Positions 52,453 through 63,960 of a DNA stretch of 64,000 bases are shown here, piece by piece (the first letter of the stretch is position 1; each line of letters begins with the position of its first letter). Under the pieces are notes generated by a model. The model was not told the DNA's origin and made no database searches. It saw only the letters and a program-made list of their open reading frames with translations. The DNA is taken from contig JAPOPW010000074.1 of NCBI GenBank assembly GCA_026712715.1, positions 121,879 through 185,878 on the forward strand. Direction: 5' to 3'. Source of the stretch: Immundisolibacterales bacterium. GTDB taxonomy: Bacteria; Pseudomonadota; Gammaproteobacteria; HK1. A program made the translations under genes and the position numbers.

Positions 52453-53370
52453 TCAGCCGGCGCGGGCGCCCGCCAACAGAACCCATGCGTCTTCCCGGGC
52501 CACGGCTTCCAGCCGGAACCAGGGAGCATACGCCCCGACGAGGCCGGCGCCCTGACCGGAGAGGATTCCGGAAAGCACCAGCTCGCCGCCGCTGACGACC
52601 AGCTCCCCGAAGGTACCGGCGAGCCAGGCGAGGGGACCGGCCAGCACGTTCGCGACAAGCACGTCGCACACGGGGCCCTCCCGGCGGTCGCGCGATGTGC
52701 CGACCGCCTGCACGGACATGATATCGAATCGTGCGGCCACCCGGTTGCGGAATGCGTTCTCCCTGGCCGCCTCGAGCGCCTGCGGATCGATGTCGACGGC
52801 GAGACAACGCTCCGCTCCGAGGCGTAGGGCGGCAATGCCGAGGATGCCGGAGCCGCATCCGTAGTCGATGACGACCTTCCCGCCGAGGTCGAGCCCCTCC
52901 AGGTATCGCAGGCAAAGTGCGGTGCTCGGATGCGACCCGGTGCCGAACGCAAGGCCCGGATCCAGGCGAACGACCACCCCCGGCTCCGCATCGGGCGGAA
53001 GCTCCGCCCAGGTCGGACACACCCAGAGTCGTTCGCCGAACCGCATTGCCCCGGTGCGTTCACGCCCGGCCCGGACCCAATCCGTCCGGGGGACCTTCGA
53101 AACGCGGGCGCTCTCCAGGATCTCGCGCGACACGCGAGTGGCCATCCGACCGAGCCCGTCCACCCCCTCGGGGAACAGGCCCGAAATTCGTACCGTGCCC
53201 CACAGCGGCCGGTCGGGGGGCCAGGATTCGAACCGGGACTCGTCGCCCGCGTCCTCGAGGGAGACGGCGATCGCTCCCGCCGCGGCCAGCGCCTCCTCCA
53301 CCGCCGGCACCGCATCGCCGGGGCATTCGAGGACGACGCGGACCCAGCCGCCCGCTTCGGAGCCGCTCAT
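52453..53370 (-). CDS. prmA: Ribosomal protein L11 methyltransferase
   Basis: A 305-residue SAM-dependent enzyme trimethylating L11. The N-terminal L11-binding domain is followed by LAFGTGSHPSTALCLRYLEG, the SAM-binding VIDYGCGSGILGIAALRLGA, and VLVANVLAGPLAWL, where NVLAGPL replaces the commoner NILA.PL. Length fits PrmA (about 290-300). It lies 10 bp after accC and 16 bp before the DUF3426 gene, an accB-accC-prmA operon. Confidence 0.95.
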   Translation of the reverse strand: MSGSEAGGWVRVVLECPGDAVPAVEEALAAAGAIAVSLEDAGDESRFESWPPDRPLWGTVRISGLFPEGVDGLGRMATRVSREILESARVSKVPRTDWVRAGRERTGAMRFGERLWVCPTWAELPPDAEPGVVVRLDPGLAFGTGSHPSTALCLRYLEGLDLGGKVVIDYGCGSGILGIAALRLGAERCLAVDIDPQALEAARENAFRNRVAARFDIMSVQAVGTSRDRREGPVCDVLVANVLAGPLAWLAGTFGELVVSGGELVLSGILSGQGAGLVGAYAPWFRLEAVAREDAWVLLAGARAG

Positions 53371-53379
53371 CCGACGCGG

Positions 53380-54720
53380 CTAGCGCCCGAGCTTGCGCTC
53401 GAGGTAGCTGATTCCGACCCCGCCCTCGATGAACCCGCTGTCGTTCAGCATGTCCACGTGCAAGGGCACGTTGGTCCGGATCCCTTCCACGATGATCTCG
53501 TCGAGGGCCGTCCGCATCCGCGCGATCGCGGATTCGCGGGTGTCGCCGAACGCGACCAGCTTCGCGATGAGGGAATCGTAGTTCGGAGGGACCGTATAGC
53601 CGGAATAGAGATGGCTGTCGACCCGGATCCCGGGCCCCCCGGGTGCATGAAATAGCGTTATCTTGCCGGGATTGGGTGTGAACGTGACGGGATCTTCGGC
53701 GTTTATCCGGCATTCGATGGCGTGCCCGTTGAACACCGTCTCTGATTGCTTGAAGGGGATGCGTTCGCCCGCGGCAATCAGGATCTGCATCTTGACGAGA
53801 TCGATTCCGGTGACGAGCTCGGTCACCGGATGCTCGACCTGGATGCGGGTGTTCATCTCGATGAAGTAGAAGTCTCCGTCCTGGTACAGGAACTCGAACG
53901 TGCCGACCCCCCGGTAGTCGATGGCCTTGCATGCCGTCGCGCAACGCGCTCCGAGCCGCCTCCGCGCGCGGTCCGAGATGCCCGGTGCCGGCGCCTCCTC
54001 GATGACCTTCTGATGCCGGCGCTGCATCGAGCAATCCCGTTCACCGAGATGGACCGCATTCCCGTGGGAGTCGGCCAGCACCTGGATTTCGATGTGGCGC
54101 GGGTTGTCGAGGAACTTCTCCATGTACACGGTTCCGTCGCCGAACGCGGCCATCGCCTCGGCCCTCGTCATCAGGATCGCGTTCGACAGCGCCGCCTCGC
54201 TGTTCACCACCCGCATCCCGCGTCCGCCCCCACCGGCCGCGGCCTTGATGATCACCGGATAGCCGATGTCACGCGCGAGACGTGCGTTCCCGTCCGGATC
54301 CTCCTCGAGCGGGCCCTCGGAACCGGGAACGCACGGCACACCGGCCCGCCGCATTGCGTCGATGGCGGAAATCTTGTCTCCCATCAAGCGGATCGTGTCG
54401 GGCGAGGGGCCGATGAAGATGAAGCCGCTCTGCTCCACCCGTTCCGCGAAGTCGGCATTCTCGGCAAGGAATCCGTAGCCGGGATGCACGGCGACCGCAT
54501 CCGTCACCTCGGCCGCGCTCAGAACCGCCGGAATGTTGAGGTAGCTCTGCGCCGCCTCCGGAGGCCCGATGCACACCGACTCGTCCGCGAGCCGGACGTG
54601 CTTGAGGTCCCGGTCCGCCGTGGAGTGGACCGCGACGGTACGGATCCCGAGCTCCCGGCAGGCGCGCAGCACGCGCAACGCAATCTCCCCGCGATTGGCA
54701 ATCACGATCTTGTCGAGCAT
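53380..54720 (-). CDS. accC: Acetyl-CoA carboxylase, biotin carboxylase subunit
   Basis: A 446-residue ATP-grasp enzyme that carboxylates biotin on AccB, the first step of fatty acid synthesis. [20 protein letters not shown] is the diagnostic N-terminus; [17 protein letters not shown] is the ATP-grasp glycine loop; [20 protein letters not shown] and [15 protein letters not shown] are further signatures. Length equals the E. coli enzyme to within a few residues. 10 bp downstream of accB. Confidence 0.98.
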   Translation of the reverse strand: MLDKIVIANRGEIALRVLRACRELGIRTVAVHSTADRDLKHVRLADESVCIGPPEAAQSYLNIPAVLSAAEVTDAVAVHPGYGFLAENADFAERVEQSGFIFIGPSPDTIRLMGDKISAIDAMRRAGVPCVPGSEGPLEEDPDGNARLARDIGYPVIIKAAAGGGGRGMRVVNSEAALSNAILMTRAEAMAAFGDGTVYMEKFLDNPRHIEIQVLADSHGNAVHLGERDCSMQRRHQKVIEEAPAPGISDRARRRLGARCATACKAIDYRGVGTFEFLYQDGDFYFIEMNTRIQVEHPVTELVTGIDLVKMQILIAAGERIPFKQSETVFNGHAIECRINAEDPVTFTPNPGKITLFHAPGGPGIRVDSHLYSGYTVPPNYDSLIAKLVAFGDTRESAIARMRTALDEIIVEGIRTNVPLHVDMLNDSGFIEGGVGISYLERKLGR

Positions 54721-54730
54721 GGGAGGCGGG

Positions 54731-55207
54731 CTATTCGACGACTATGAGCGTCTGGCCGAATTCGACCGGCTGACCGTTCTCGACCAGGATCTCGCTGACC
54801 ACCCCGCTCACGTCGGACTCGATCTGATTGAGGATCTTCATCGCTTCGATGATGCAGACCACGTCGCCGGCCGAGATCCGCGATCCGACCTCGACGAACG
54901 GCGGCGCTCCCGGCGAGGATGATCGGTACATGGTGCCGACCATCGGTGCCTCGATCTCGAATCCCTTCGGGGAGGGACGCTCTTCCGCCGCGGCTGGCGA
55001 CGGCGGCGAAACGCCCGCGGCCGGGGCGACCGGGGCGCCGGCCGCGATCGGATGCGGGAACGGAACCGGCCCGGGCGCCTGAACCACCGCGGCGGCCGAC
55101 CCGTAGCGGCTGATGCGGACCGATTCCTCGCCCTCCGTGACCTCGATTTCCGCGATCCCGGACTCGTCCAGCAGTTCGATGAGCTTCTTGATCTTCCTGA
55201 GATCCAT
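54731..55207 (-). CDS. accB: Acetyl-CoA carboxylase, biotin carboxyl carrier protein
   Basis: A 158-residue BCCP. Biotin attaches to Lys124 in [14 protein letters not shown], close to the usual AMK-M/L form. Residues 1-35 are the conserved N-terminal segment ([20 protein letters not shown]); residues 45-80 form an Ala/Pro-rich flexible linker; 82-158 the lipoyl-like domain ([20 protein letters not shown]). First of the accBC pair, 24 bp after aroQ. Confidence 0.97.
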   Translation of the reverse strand: MDLRKIKKLIELLDESGIAEIEVTEGEESVRISRYGSAAAVVQAPGPVPFPHPIAAGAPVAPAAGVSPPSPAAAEERPSPKGFEIEAPMVGTMYRSSSPGAPPFVEVGSRISAGDVVCIIEAMKILNQIESDVSGVVSEILVENGQPVEFGQTLIVVE

Positions 55208-55231
55208 GGATCCTCCAGCCGGGTCCGTCCG

Positions 55232-55684
55232 TTACGACGGCTCGCGCGCAGCAAGCCACTCCGCGGCGGAATGGAGCGCGTGCCGGTAGCCGAGCGGGCC
55301 GAGGCCGCAGACCACCCCGACCGCGGCATCGGAGAAGTGGGAGTGGTGGCGAAACGGCTCGCGAGCGTGAATGTTGGAGATGTGCACCTCGATGAACGGC
55401 CGCGCCGCGCCGGTGAGCGCATCGCGCAGCGCGACGCTGGTATGGGTGAATCCCGCCGGGTTGATGATGATGAAATCGGTGCCGTCGCCCGCGGCGGCGT
55501 GCACCCGCTCGATGAGCTCGTACTCGCGATTGCTCTGCAGGGACTCCAGGCGATGCCCGAGCCGGTCCGCCTCCGCGGCGAGCATCGTGTCGATCTCGGC
55601 CAGACGGATCGTCCCGTAGTGCTTGGGCTCGCGCGTGCCGAGCAGATTGAGGTTCGGTCCGTGCAGGACCAGGATCGTCGCCAT
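55232..55684 (-). CDS. aroQ: Type II 3-dehydroquinate dehydratase
   Basis: A 150-residue type II dehydroquinase of the shikimate pathway, forming a dodecamer. [20 protein letters not shown] holds the N-terminal motif, with the catalytic Tyr at residue 23; [20 protein letters not shown] and [17 protein letters not shown] are the substrate loops. The aroQ-accB-accC order is common in Gammaproteobacteria. Confidence 0.97.
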   Translation of the reverse strand: MATILVLHGPNLNLLGTREPKHYGTIRLAEIDTMLAAEADRLGHRLESLQSNREYELIERVHAAAGDGTDFIIINPAGFTHTSVALRDALTGAARPFIEVHISNIHAREPFRHHSHFSDAAVGVVCGLGPLGYRHALHSAAEWLAAREPS

Positions 55685-55853
55685 CGGAAACCGCTCACCA
55701 GCCGGAAGGACCCGAGCACCCTCCCACCAAAGTGTCGGTACCCGGGGCCGCTAGGCTAGCACGCCCGCGCCGGGATAATCGAGAGAAATTGCCCGATCTT
55801 GGAGCGAAATTCGGCCAAAGTGACGCTATTTCCGCCCAATGCGCCGCATTCTC

Positions 55854-56471
55854 TCAGAGCAGGGCCGCCGCCACCCGGTCGAGCTCCTCGGCCTCGAGCG
55901 CCCCGGCCCGGACATGCGCGACGACCCCGTCACGACGAACGAACACGGTGAACGGAATGACGCCGATGCGGTTTCCGTAGCGGCGCATCGTGCTGCCTTC
56001 GAGATCGTCGAGCAACAGGGGATATCCGATGCCGAGCTCCTTCGCGAAAGCCTGCACCGAGGACGCCGTGTCCAACGCGATACCGACGACCCTCACCCCG
56101 GGACGTCGCCGTTCGAGGTCGATGAGGAGCGGAATCTCCTCGCGGCACGGCGCGCACCAGGTCGCCCAGAAGTTGACGACGAGAACGCTTCCCGCCCACT
56201 CTTCCGGGCCGCGCGGCGTCCCATCGAGATCGCGAAGGCTGAAGTCGGGACGAAGGCGGTGGAGAACGCTGGCCGATTCCGTCAGCTCACCCGCTGCGGA
56301 CTCGCCCGCAGCCGCCCCGGGCGCCGGAGCGGAAACCGGGACCCGTTCCCGTCCCGCTTGCGGATCCGGGCCGTGACCCGGTTTGAAACCCCCGCCGACG
56401 TACCAACCGGCGCCCCATCCGGCCGCGAGGGAAACGGCGGCCGCTCCCGCGTAGAGGATGATCCTGCGCAA
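55854..56471 (-). CDS. TlpA/ResA-like thiol:disulfide oxidoreductase
   Basis: A 205-residue membrane-anchored thioredoxin-fold protein. An N-terminal hydrophobic helix (ILYAGAAAVSLAAGWGAGWY) anchors it to face the periplasm; after a 50-residue Pro/Ala linker comes the domain with the active site WCAPC at Cys106 and Cys109, VLVVNFWATWCAPCREEIPL, and the cis-Pro in VIPFTVFV. It likely reduces or oxidises periplasmic disulfides or cytochrome c apoproteins, taking electrons from the DsbD encoded 4 bp upstream. This cysteine-based paralogue contrasts with the UGA-containing one at 36851. Confidence 0.93.
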   Translation of the reverse strand: MRRIILYAGAAAVSLAAGWGAGWYVGGGFKPGHGPDPQAGRERVPVSAPAPGAAAGESAAGELTESASVLHRLRPDFSLRDLDGTPRGPEEWAGSVLVVNFWATWCAPCREEIPLLIDLERRRPGVRVVGIALDTASSVQAFAKELGIGYPLLLDDLEGSTMRRYGNRIGVIPFTVFVRRDGVVAHVRAGALEAEELDRVAAALL

Positions 56472-56475
56472 GACG

Positions 56476-58638
56476 TCAGGCCGCCCCCGTCGCCCCGGTT
56501 ACCCTCCTGGTGAAGTCATCGGCGTCCTTGAAGCCGACCGTGCGATACCGGCGCCGCTCCTCCCGGTCGGGGCCGAAGAAGAGAATGGCGGGGGGGCCGA
56601 GAATGCCCAGGCGTTTCATCAACGCCTGGTCGGCCGCGTCGTTCGCGGTCACGTCGGCACGCAGGAGCCGGACGTTCCCGAGAGCGGCGAGCACCTGCGG
56701 GTCGCGGAACGTGCTCTCCTCCATCTCCTTGCAGGACACGCACCAGTCGGCATAGAAGTCGAGCATGACGAAGCGGCCGGAGGCCTGCGCCCGCGCCAGC
56801 TCGGCCACGAGTCCGCGCGGGCCCTCGAGCCCCTTGATCGCGACGAACTCGAGGGGCTGCGCGACGGTCGCGGAACCGGCCACCGTACGCAGGCCGGCGA
56901 GCGGGCGGAGGGGATCGTGGGCCCCGGTCGACGCGCCCACCACGAGGAGAGCGGCATACGAAGCCGCGACCACTGCACCGGTCGCCGGCGCGTAGCGGCC
57001 AACCCGCACTCCGCTCCCGCCGCCGCGCCTTCCTCGGCGCCAGGCGGCGCGGAGGAGGACGAGGCACGCCGAGGCGGCCACGACCGACCACCCGACCATC
57101 GCCGCCGCCGGCGGCAGAACGCGTTCGAGGAGATAGGCCGCGACCGCGAGGAGGACGACTCCCGCCGCCCGCTGGACGGTGTCCATCCACGGCCCCACCC
57201 GCGGCAGCATCCGCTGCGAGTACGCGCCGAGCGCGAGGAGCGGCATCCCCATGCCGAACCCCATCGCGAACAGGGCGAGGCTTCCGCGTGCGGCGTCTCC
57301 CGCCTGCCCGATATAGAGCACCGCTCCCGCCATTGGCGCCGCCACGCACGGCCCCACGATGAGGGCGGAGATGGCGCCCATGACCGCGGCACCGGCGTAC
57401 CCGCGCCCTTGTCCCGCCCGGTTCGTCCAGGCGGTGGCACGCGTCACCCAGGCGGAAGGAAGCTCGAAGGCGAACAGTCCGAACATGGAAAGGGCGAGCG
57501 CCACGAACATTGCGCTCACCGCACCGAGGGCCCAGGGATTCTGTAGCGCGATCTGGACGTTCGCGCCGAGGAGTCCGGCCACTCCGCCGATCGCCGCCCA
57601 CGCGAGCGCGCTTCCCGAGACATAGGCGAACGAAAGGGCGAAGCCCTTCCCCCGCCCGCCGCTTCGCCCGCCCCCGGAAACGAGGATGGAAGACAGAATC
57701 GGAATCATCGGAAAGATGCAGGGGGTGAAGCTGAGCAGCAGGCCGAAGCCGAAGAAGGCGGCAACGCTCGCCGCGATGCCCTGCGCCGCGAGCCGCCGGG
57801 CGATTCGATCCGTCTCGGAGAGCGACGCGTCGCCGGCGACGGGCCGTGCGACGGCGGCGGCCGTCCAGGAGCGCGGCGAAGTCGAATCCGCGACGGTGGC
57901 GACCGGAGCCCCGCCCGCCCCCTCACCCGGCGCGGTGCCGTCGAACCGAACCGCGACCGACTTCCCGATCGGCGGGTAGCAGAGCCCCTCGTCCGCACAG
58001 CCCTGGTAGACGACGTCGAGGACGAGCTCCGGCGGCGCCGGGCCGGCGTGCGCGAGCCGCACCGCCGCCTGCGCCTCGTGTCGGAAGACCTCGACCCGCC
58101 CGAAGTACGGATCCTCCTGCACTTCTCCGCGTGCGAGATCGACCGCCGCGATGGCCGTCCCCGGCGGCGACCCTTCCGGCAGGTGCACCTCCATCCGCTT
58201 GGCATAGAGGTAGTAGCCGGGCTCGATCCGCCAGCGAACGACCGCGCGGTCCGACCCCGTCGCCCCCGCCTCGAGCCGGAACGCCGCGTCCGGGTGCAGG
58301 AACTCGGGCTCGTCCTGCCCGGCCTCGAGCAGCTCCTTGAGAAAGGCGGCAGGGTCCGACGAGTCGGCGCCTTCCGCAGCCGAACGCGACGCATCGGCCG
58401 CGGCGGGCGACCGTGCCCCCGAATCCCCCGCCCGGAACCCGGGAATTCCGTCCGTGGCAAGGATGTTCGCCGCAGTGGAAGGCAGCCGGAGGGTGGCGGG
58501 GGGCGAGGCCGGGACCGGCTCCGCCCCGGCGTCCGATTCCGAACCGGCCCCGAACGCGTCAAGAGCGCAGAGGGCGGCAGCAAGCGCGCACGCAGCCGTC
58601 GCCGGGAATCGAGCCGCGAAGCGCCTTCGAACGTTCAT
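56476..58638 (-). CDS. dsbD: Thiol:disulfide interchange protein DsbD
   Basis: A 720-residue three-domain DsbD moving electrons from cytoplasmic thioredoxin to the periplasm. A signal peptide leads to the N-terminal domain with CADEGLCYPP; about eight membrane helices follow with SFTPCIFPMIP and IVGPCVAAPMAG; the C-terminal thioredoxin-like domain has DFYADWCVSCKEME. All six expected redox cysteines are present. The N-terminus carries an unusually long Ala/Ser/Pro-rich stretch of about 80 residues before domain one. ATG 58638 is the start before the signal peptide. Partner of the TlpA-like gene directly downstream. Confidence 0.95.
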   Translation of the reverse strand: MNVRRRFAARFPATAACALAAALCALDAFGAGSESDAGAEPVPASPPATLRLPSTAANILATDGIPGFRAGDSGARSPAAADASRSAAEGADSSDPAAFLKELLEAGQDEPEFLHPDAAFRLEAGATGSDRAVVRWRIEPGYYLYAKRMEVHLPEGSPPGTAIAAVDLARGEVQEDPYFGRVEVFRHEAQAAVRLAHAGPAPPELVLDVVYQGCADEGLCYPPIGKSVAVRFDGTAPGEGAGGAPVATVADSTSPRSWTAAAVARPVAGDASLSETDRIARRLAAQGIAASVAAFFGFGLLLSFTPCIFPMIPILSSILVSGGGRSGGRGKGFALSFAYVSGSALAWAAIGGVAGLLGANVQIALQNPWALGAVSAMFVALALSMFGLFAFELPSAWVTRATAWTNRAGQGRGYAGAAVMGAISALIVGPCVAAPMAGAVLYIGQAGDAARGSLALFAMGFGMGMPLLALGAYSQRMLPRVGPWMDTVQRAAGVVLLAVAAYLLERVLPPAAAMVGWSVVAASACLVLLRAAWRRGRRGGGSGVRVGRYAPATGAVVAASYAALLVVGASTGAHDPLRPLAGLRTVAGSATVAQPLEFVAIKGLEGPRGLVAELARAQASGRFVMLDFYADWCVSCKEMEESTFRDPQVLAALGNVRLLRADVTANDAADQALMKRLGILGPPAILFFGPDREERRRYRTVGFKDADDFTRRVTGATGAA

Positions 58639-58788
58639 CCGATTGTTCCGGTCCCCCGGACACCTCGGTCCGGTACTGTTCGCGCCCCGGTCGCCGTCCG
58701 GGCGAAACCGCCGGCGGGCCGTGACCCGTGACGCGCCGCCGAGCGATTGATGTTGAAATGATATCCCTGACCGTCCTGGAAGTCTGCC

Positions 58789-59229
58789 GTGCGCCTGCTG
58801 CTGGTCCTTTTCCTCATCGTGCCCCTGGGCGAGATCTACCTGCTGATCGAGGTCGGGTCCATCGTCGGCGCCGCCGCCACCATCGGACTCGTCGTCCTTA
58901 CCGCGGTGGTGGGCGCCGCGCTCATGCGCGCGCAGGGGCTCGCTACCCTGTTCCGCGCCCGGTCGGCGATGGCGAGAGGGGAGGTTCCGGCGCTCGAGCT
59001 GATGGAGGGGGCGGTGATCCTCGTCGCCGGGGCGCTCCTGCTCACCCCGGGGTTCATCACCGACACCGCAGGATTCCTGTGCCTGATCCCGCCATTGCGG
59101 CAGCGGCTGATTCTCGCCGCGGCCACCTTGCGGCCCACCGGACCGACCGCCGGGCACCCCCGTCGTTCGGGCCGTGGCCAGCGCACGATCGAGGGGGAAT
59201 ACTCGCGCCGAAACGATTTCGACGACTGA
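58789..59229 (+). CDS. fxsA: FxsA-family membrane protein
   Basis: A 146-residue cytoplasmic membrane protein. MRLLLVLFLIVPLGEIYLLI then EVGSIVGA, and GAVILVAGALLLTPGFITDT then GFLCLIPPLR, are the FxsA core with about four membrane segments; a charged tail follows. FxsA affects exclusion of phage T7 by F plasmids in E. coli; its normal role is unclear. Start is GTG 58789. Next to groES, as commonly in Gammaproteobacteria. Confidence 0.92.
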   Translation: MRLLLVLFLIVPLGEIYLLIEVGSIVGAAATIGLVVLTAVVGAALMRAQGLATLFRARSAMARGEVPALELMEGAVILVAGALLLTPGFITDTAGFLCLIPPLRQRLILAAATLRPTGPTAGHPRRSGRGQRTIEGEYSRRNDFDD

Positions 59230-59272
59230 ATCGCTCCGCGCACCCTTGATTTGAGCGCAACCGCCCCCATCA

Positions 59273-59299
59273 TCAGCACTCGCTTCGAGTGAGTGCTGA
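59273..59299 (+). promoter_or_regulatory. CIRCE element (HrcA operator)
   Basis: TCAGCACTC-N9-GAGTGCTGA, a 9-bp inverted repeat with the exact 9-bp spacer of CIRCE (TTAGCACTC-N9-GAGTGCTAA) with one change in each arm. It lies 122 bp before groES and implies repression of groES-groEL by HrcA until heat shock. hrcA itself is outside the window. Confidence 0.92.
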
Positions 59300-59420
59300 C
59301 AAAATCCGGTTGTGACAGCGCTTCCCTCGGTGACGTGATTGCTGCGGCCCAAGGGGCCCCGACCGGGCTCCGGATTTGCCTCAGCGTCTGACCCAACTAC
59401 CGGAAGTCAGGAGAATTCCG

Positions 59421-61410
<1,990 letters not shown>

Positions 61411-61424
61411 CCCGGTGCAGCGAC

Positions 61425-61504
61425 GGCGGGCGGCGTCATGCCGCCCGCCACGGCCGCATCTCTGGCCCCGCCGGCCGCGGCAACGCGACGGCGGGGCTTT
61501 TTTT
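61425..61504 (+). terminator. Rho-independent terminator region after groEL
   Basis: Two hairpins. First GGCGGGCGGC-GTCAT-GCCGCCCGCC (61425-61449), a perfect 10-bp stem. Second GCCCCGCCG (61465-61473) paired with CGGCGGGGC (61489-61497), followed at once by seven T (61498-61504), a textbook intrinsic terminator. Confidence 0.9.
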
Positions 61505-61552
61505 CGCCCCGCCGCCGTGGTGAAATTGCCGCCCTTCCCCTGAGGCGCAACG

Positions 61553-61732
61553 GTGAGCGAACCCAACGCCGAGACTCGCTACGAGGTCACCCGGGCGGAC
61601 CTGCCGCTGAGCTGTCCGATGCCGGACATGACGGTCTGGAACTCGCACCCGAAGGTCTACCTGCCGGTCGAGGAAACCGGGGAAGCGAAGTGTCCCTACT
61701 GCGGCGCCGAGTTCCGGCTGGTCGACCGCTAG
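61553..61732 (+). CDS. Small zinc-finger domain protein (CHCC type, NDUFS6-like)
   Basis: A 59-residue protein from a GTG at 61553. Cys21, His32, Cys47 and Cys50 (LSCPMPDMTVWNSHPKVYLP and AKCPYCGAEF) match the CHCC zinc-finger domain shared with the NDUFS6 subunit of complex I; small bacterial members are common in proteobacteria, of unknown job. The TAG stop (61730-61732) lies within the left terminal repeat of the inserted element at 61729, so its natural end may have been a few residues different. Too short and GTG-initiated, it is easily missed. Confidence 0.85.
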   Translation: MSEPNAETRYEVTRADLPLSCPMPDMTVWNSHPKVYLPVEETGEAKCPYCGAEFRLVDR

Positions 61733-61991
61733 CCCCGAAATCTCGCCAACTTGTCTCGCTTGGTCGAAAATGGCGCGAATTCTTCGAGATTGCCGGCTAC
61801 CCAAGGGACTTTCCGCGTCTTTCGGGTTCGGGCGCGGAGGTGCCGCCGTGACAAGGCACACGGACCGAATGGCGCTGAAGGCGTAGTCGACATCAGCGCA
61901 TCGCGCTGTCGAAGCGGCTTGAGGAAGTACGCCTTGCCAAAGCGAGCAGATCGGCGTCCGCAGCAGGAAGTTGGTGTGACTTCCGGGCCAG
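61729..61991. mobile_element. MITE-like element, copy B (263 bp, degenerate terminal inverted repeats)
   Basis: Ends 61729-61752 and 61968-61991 are reverse complements at 19 of 24 positions. The sequence from GGCGCTGAAGGCGTAGTCGACA to the right end, including GATCGGCGTCCGCAGCAGGA followed by AGTTGGTG, matches copy A (51128-51430) closely, with the AGCGC-N3-GCGCT hairpin in TCGACA/TGTCGA kept. The 13-bp and 10-bp interior hairpins of copy A are absent or decayed. It lies between the zinc-finger gene, whose stop it supplies, and msbA, whose ATG is 11 bp beyond its right end. Confidence 0.8.
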
Positions 61992-62001
61992 GACTCGGGG
62001 C

Positions 62002-63750
62002 ATGAGCCACCGTCGCTCGTTCGCCCTGTACCGGCGTCTGCTTCGGCACGTGCGGCCGCACTGGCGCCCGTTCATGCTTGCGGTGCTTGCGATGCTGCTG
62101 GCCGCCGCAGCCCAGCCGGCGATCCCGATCATCCTCAAGCCGGTGCTCGACGAGAGCTTCGTCGAGCAGGACCCGAGCGCCGTCGCCGGTCTCACCGTGA
62201 TGCTGGTGCTCGCGTTCGTGGTGTGGGGCTTCGCGAACTGGGCCCGCACGACCGCCTTCGCGGTCGTTTCCCAGCGCGTGCTCTTCGACCTTCGCCTTCG
62301 CATGTTCGACAAGTTGCTCGAATTGCCGGTGGGGCGGCCCGAGCGGCTGTCCGTGCCGCGGCTCATGTCGAAGTTCACCTTCGATGCGAACCGGATCGCG
62401 GAGGCCGCGGATCGCACCCTGGCCGTTCTCGTGACCGACACGCTGGCCGTCGTCGGGCTGCTCGCCTGGATGGCGTGGATCGACTGGCAGCTCACCCTCC
62501 TGATGCTCGTCGCCGGGCCGCTGGTCGCGCTGACGGTGCGCTACTTCAACCGACGCCTGCGACGGGTGAGCCGCCTCGTCCAGGAGTCCATGGGCCAGGT
62601 CAATCATCTGCTCCGCGAGGCGCTCGACGGCGAGAAGGCGGTGCGCGTATTCGGGGGGCAGGAGTACGAGCGCGGACGATTCACCGCGGTAGCCAACGCG
62701 GTTCGCGTGCGCAACTTCAAGTTCGCCCTGGCCGGCGCGTGGCCGGGCGCGATCGTTCAGGTCGTGATCGCCGTCGCGATCGGGGTCATCATCACCATCA
62801 CCGCGTATCGTGCGGCGGCCGGCGCGGTGAGCGTGGGCAGCTTCGTGAGCTTCATGGCAGCGACGATGCTGCTGCTCCGGCCGATACGCCACCTTGCCAC
62901 CGTCATCGCCCAGCTCCAGCAGGGACTCGCGGCGGCGGAGAGCGTGTTCGCAGTGATCGACGAGACCGCGGAGGCGGACCGGGGAACGCGGGAGGCTGGA
63001 CGGACGGCGGGGCGCATCGAATTCGACTCCGTGGTATTCCGCTACCGCGAGGACCGGCCCCTCGCGCTCCGGAACGTCTCGCTCGTCATCGAGCCCGGCG
63101 AGACCCTGGCGCTGGTCGGACCTTCCGGGGCGGGGAAGTCGACCCTGGCGAATCTGATCCCTCGGTTCTTCGACCCGCTGACGGGGGCGGTACGGCTCGA
63201 CGGGGTGGACGTGCGCGAGCTTGCGCTCGCATCGCTTCGCCGCCGGATCGCCATCGTCAGCCAGGAAGTGGTGCTCTTCAACGACACGGTAGCGGCGAAC
63301 ATCGCGTACGGCGAGCTCGCCGGCGCGTCCCGGGATGCGATACGGAAGGCGGCGGAGGCGGCATACGTCACCGACTTCCTCGACGAGCTGCCCGACGGCC
63401 TGGAATCCGTGGTCGGGGAGAACGCACTCGACCTCTCCGGCGGCCAACGCCAGCGCCTCGCGCTCGCGCGAGCGTTCCTCAAGGACGCACCCGTCCTCGT
63501 CCTCGACGAAGCGACCTCCGCGCTCGACACGCCCTCCGAACAGCGGATCCGCACCGCTCTCGACCGGATCCGAGAGGGCCGAACCACCATCGTGATCGCC
63601 CACCGCCCGTCCACCATCGAGACCGCGGACCGCGTCGCCGTAATGGAGGAGGGCCGACTCGTCGCCGCCGGCACCCACCCCGAGCTCCTCCGTTCGTGCC
63701 CCCTCTACCGACGCCTTCGCCACTCGCGCTCGAGCGCCGCCGCGGCGTGA
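62002..63750 (+). CDS. msbA: MsbA-type lipid A / lipid export ABC transporter (half-size exporter)
   Basis: A 582-residue exporter with an N-terminal six-helix domain and C-terminal ATPase, working as a homodimer. PAIPIILKPVLDESFVEQDP is typical of MsbA; then Walker A GPSGAGKST at about 373-381, signature LSGGQRQRLALARAFL near 478 and Walker B VLVLDEATSALDTPS near 499, with the H-loop in TIVIAHRPSTI. It flips lipid A-core across the inner membrane. Its upstream region is formed by the inserted repeat element, so its promoter and ribosome site (GGGG before the ATG) may come from the element. lpxK, the usual partner, is not in view because an insertion sequence starts downstream. Confidence 0.9.
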   Translation: MSHRRSFALYRRLLRHVRPHWRPFMLAVLAMLLAAAAQPAIPIILKPVLDESFVEQDPSAVAGLTVMLVLAFVVWGFANWARTTAFAVVSQRVLFDLRLRMFDKLLELPVGRPERLSVPRLMSKFTFDANRIAEAADRTLAVLVTDTLAVVGLLAWMAWIDWQLTLLMLVAGPLVALTVRYFNRRLRRVSRLVQESMGQVNHLLREALDGEKAVRVFGGQEYERGRFTAVANAVRVRNFKFALAGAWPGAIVQVVIAVAIGVIITITAYRAAAGAVSVGSFVSFMAATMLLLRPIRHLATVIAQLQQGLAAAESVFAVIDETAEADRGTREAGRTAGRIEFDSVVFRYREDRPLALRNVSLVIEPGETLALVGPSGAGKSTLANLIPRFFDPLTGAVRLDGVDVRELALASLRRRIAIVSQEVVLFNDTVAANIAYGELAGASRDAIRKAAEAAYVTDFLDELPDGLESVVGENALDLSGGQRQRLALARAFLKDAPVLVLDEATSALDTPSEQRIRTALDRIREGRTTIVIAHRPSTIETADRVAVMEEGRLVAAGTHPELLRSCPLYRRLRHSRSSAAAA

Positions 63751-63960
63751 CGTGTGTCGACCCTACGCCAAGGGATCAAGGGCCAAATCTATTCACGATT
63801 ACGTACGAAATTCGTCCAGCGAGAAAAAGCAATCCGCATGAGATCCAATCAATTTCCGACTAGGAGCCTGCGCCGTAGGAATGGTCGGTCGCAAGGGATT
63901 TCTTCCAAGCGGGTCGAATGTGTGATCTCATAACGGCGTCCCCGATCGAGGATAGATTGG
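63751..63960. mobile_element. Left flank/end of an insertion sequence
   Basis: About 210 bp of lower GC than its surroundings, between msbA and the transposase start. It should contain the left terminal repeat and promoter of the IS1182-type element beginning here; the exact end cannot be placed without the right end, which lies beyond the window. Confidence 0.5.

Noticed and set aside
56476..59352. DsbD start far upstream, giving a 958-residue protein
   Set aside because: The extra 237 residues run opposite fxsA and the CIRCE region and precede an obvious signal peptide at 58638.
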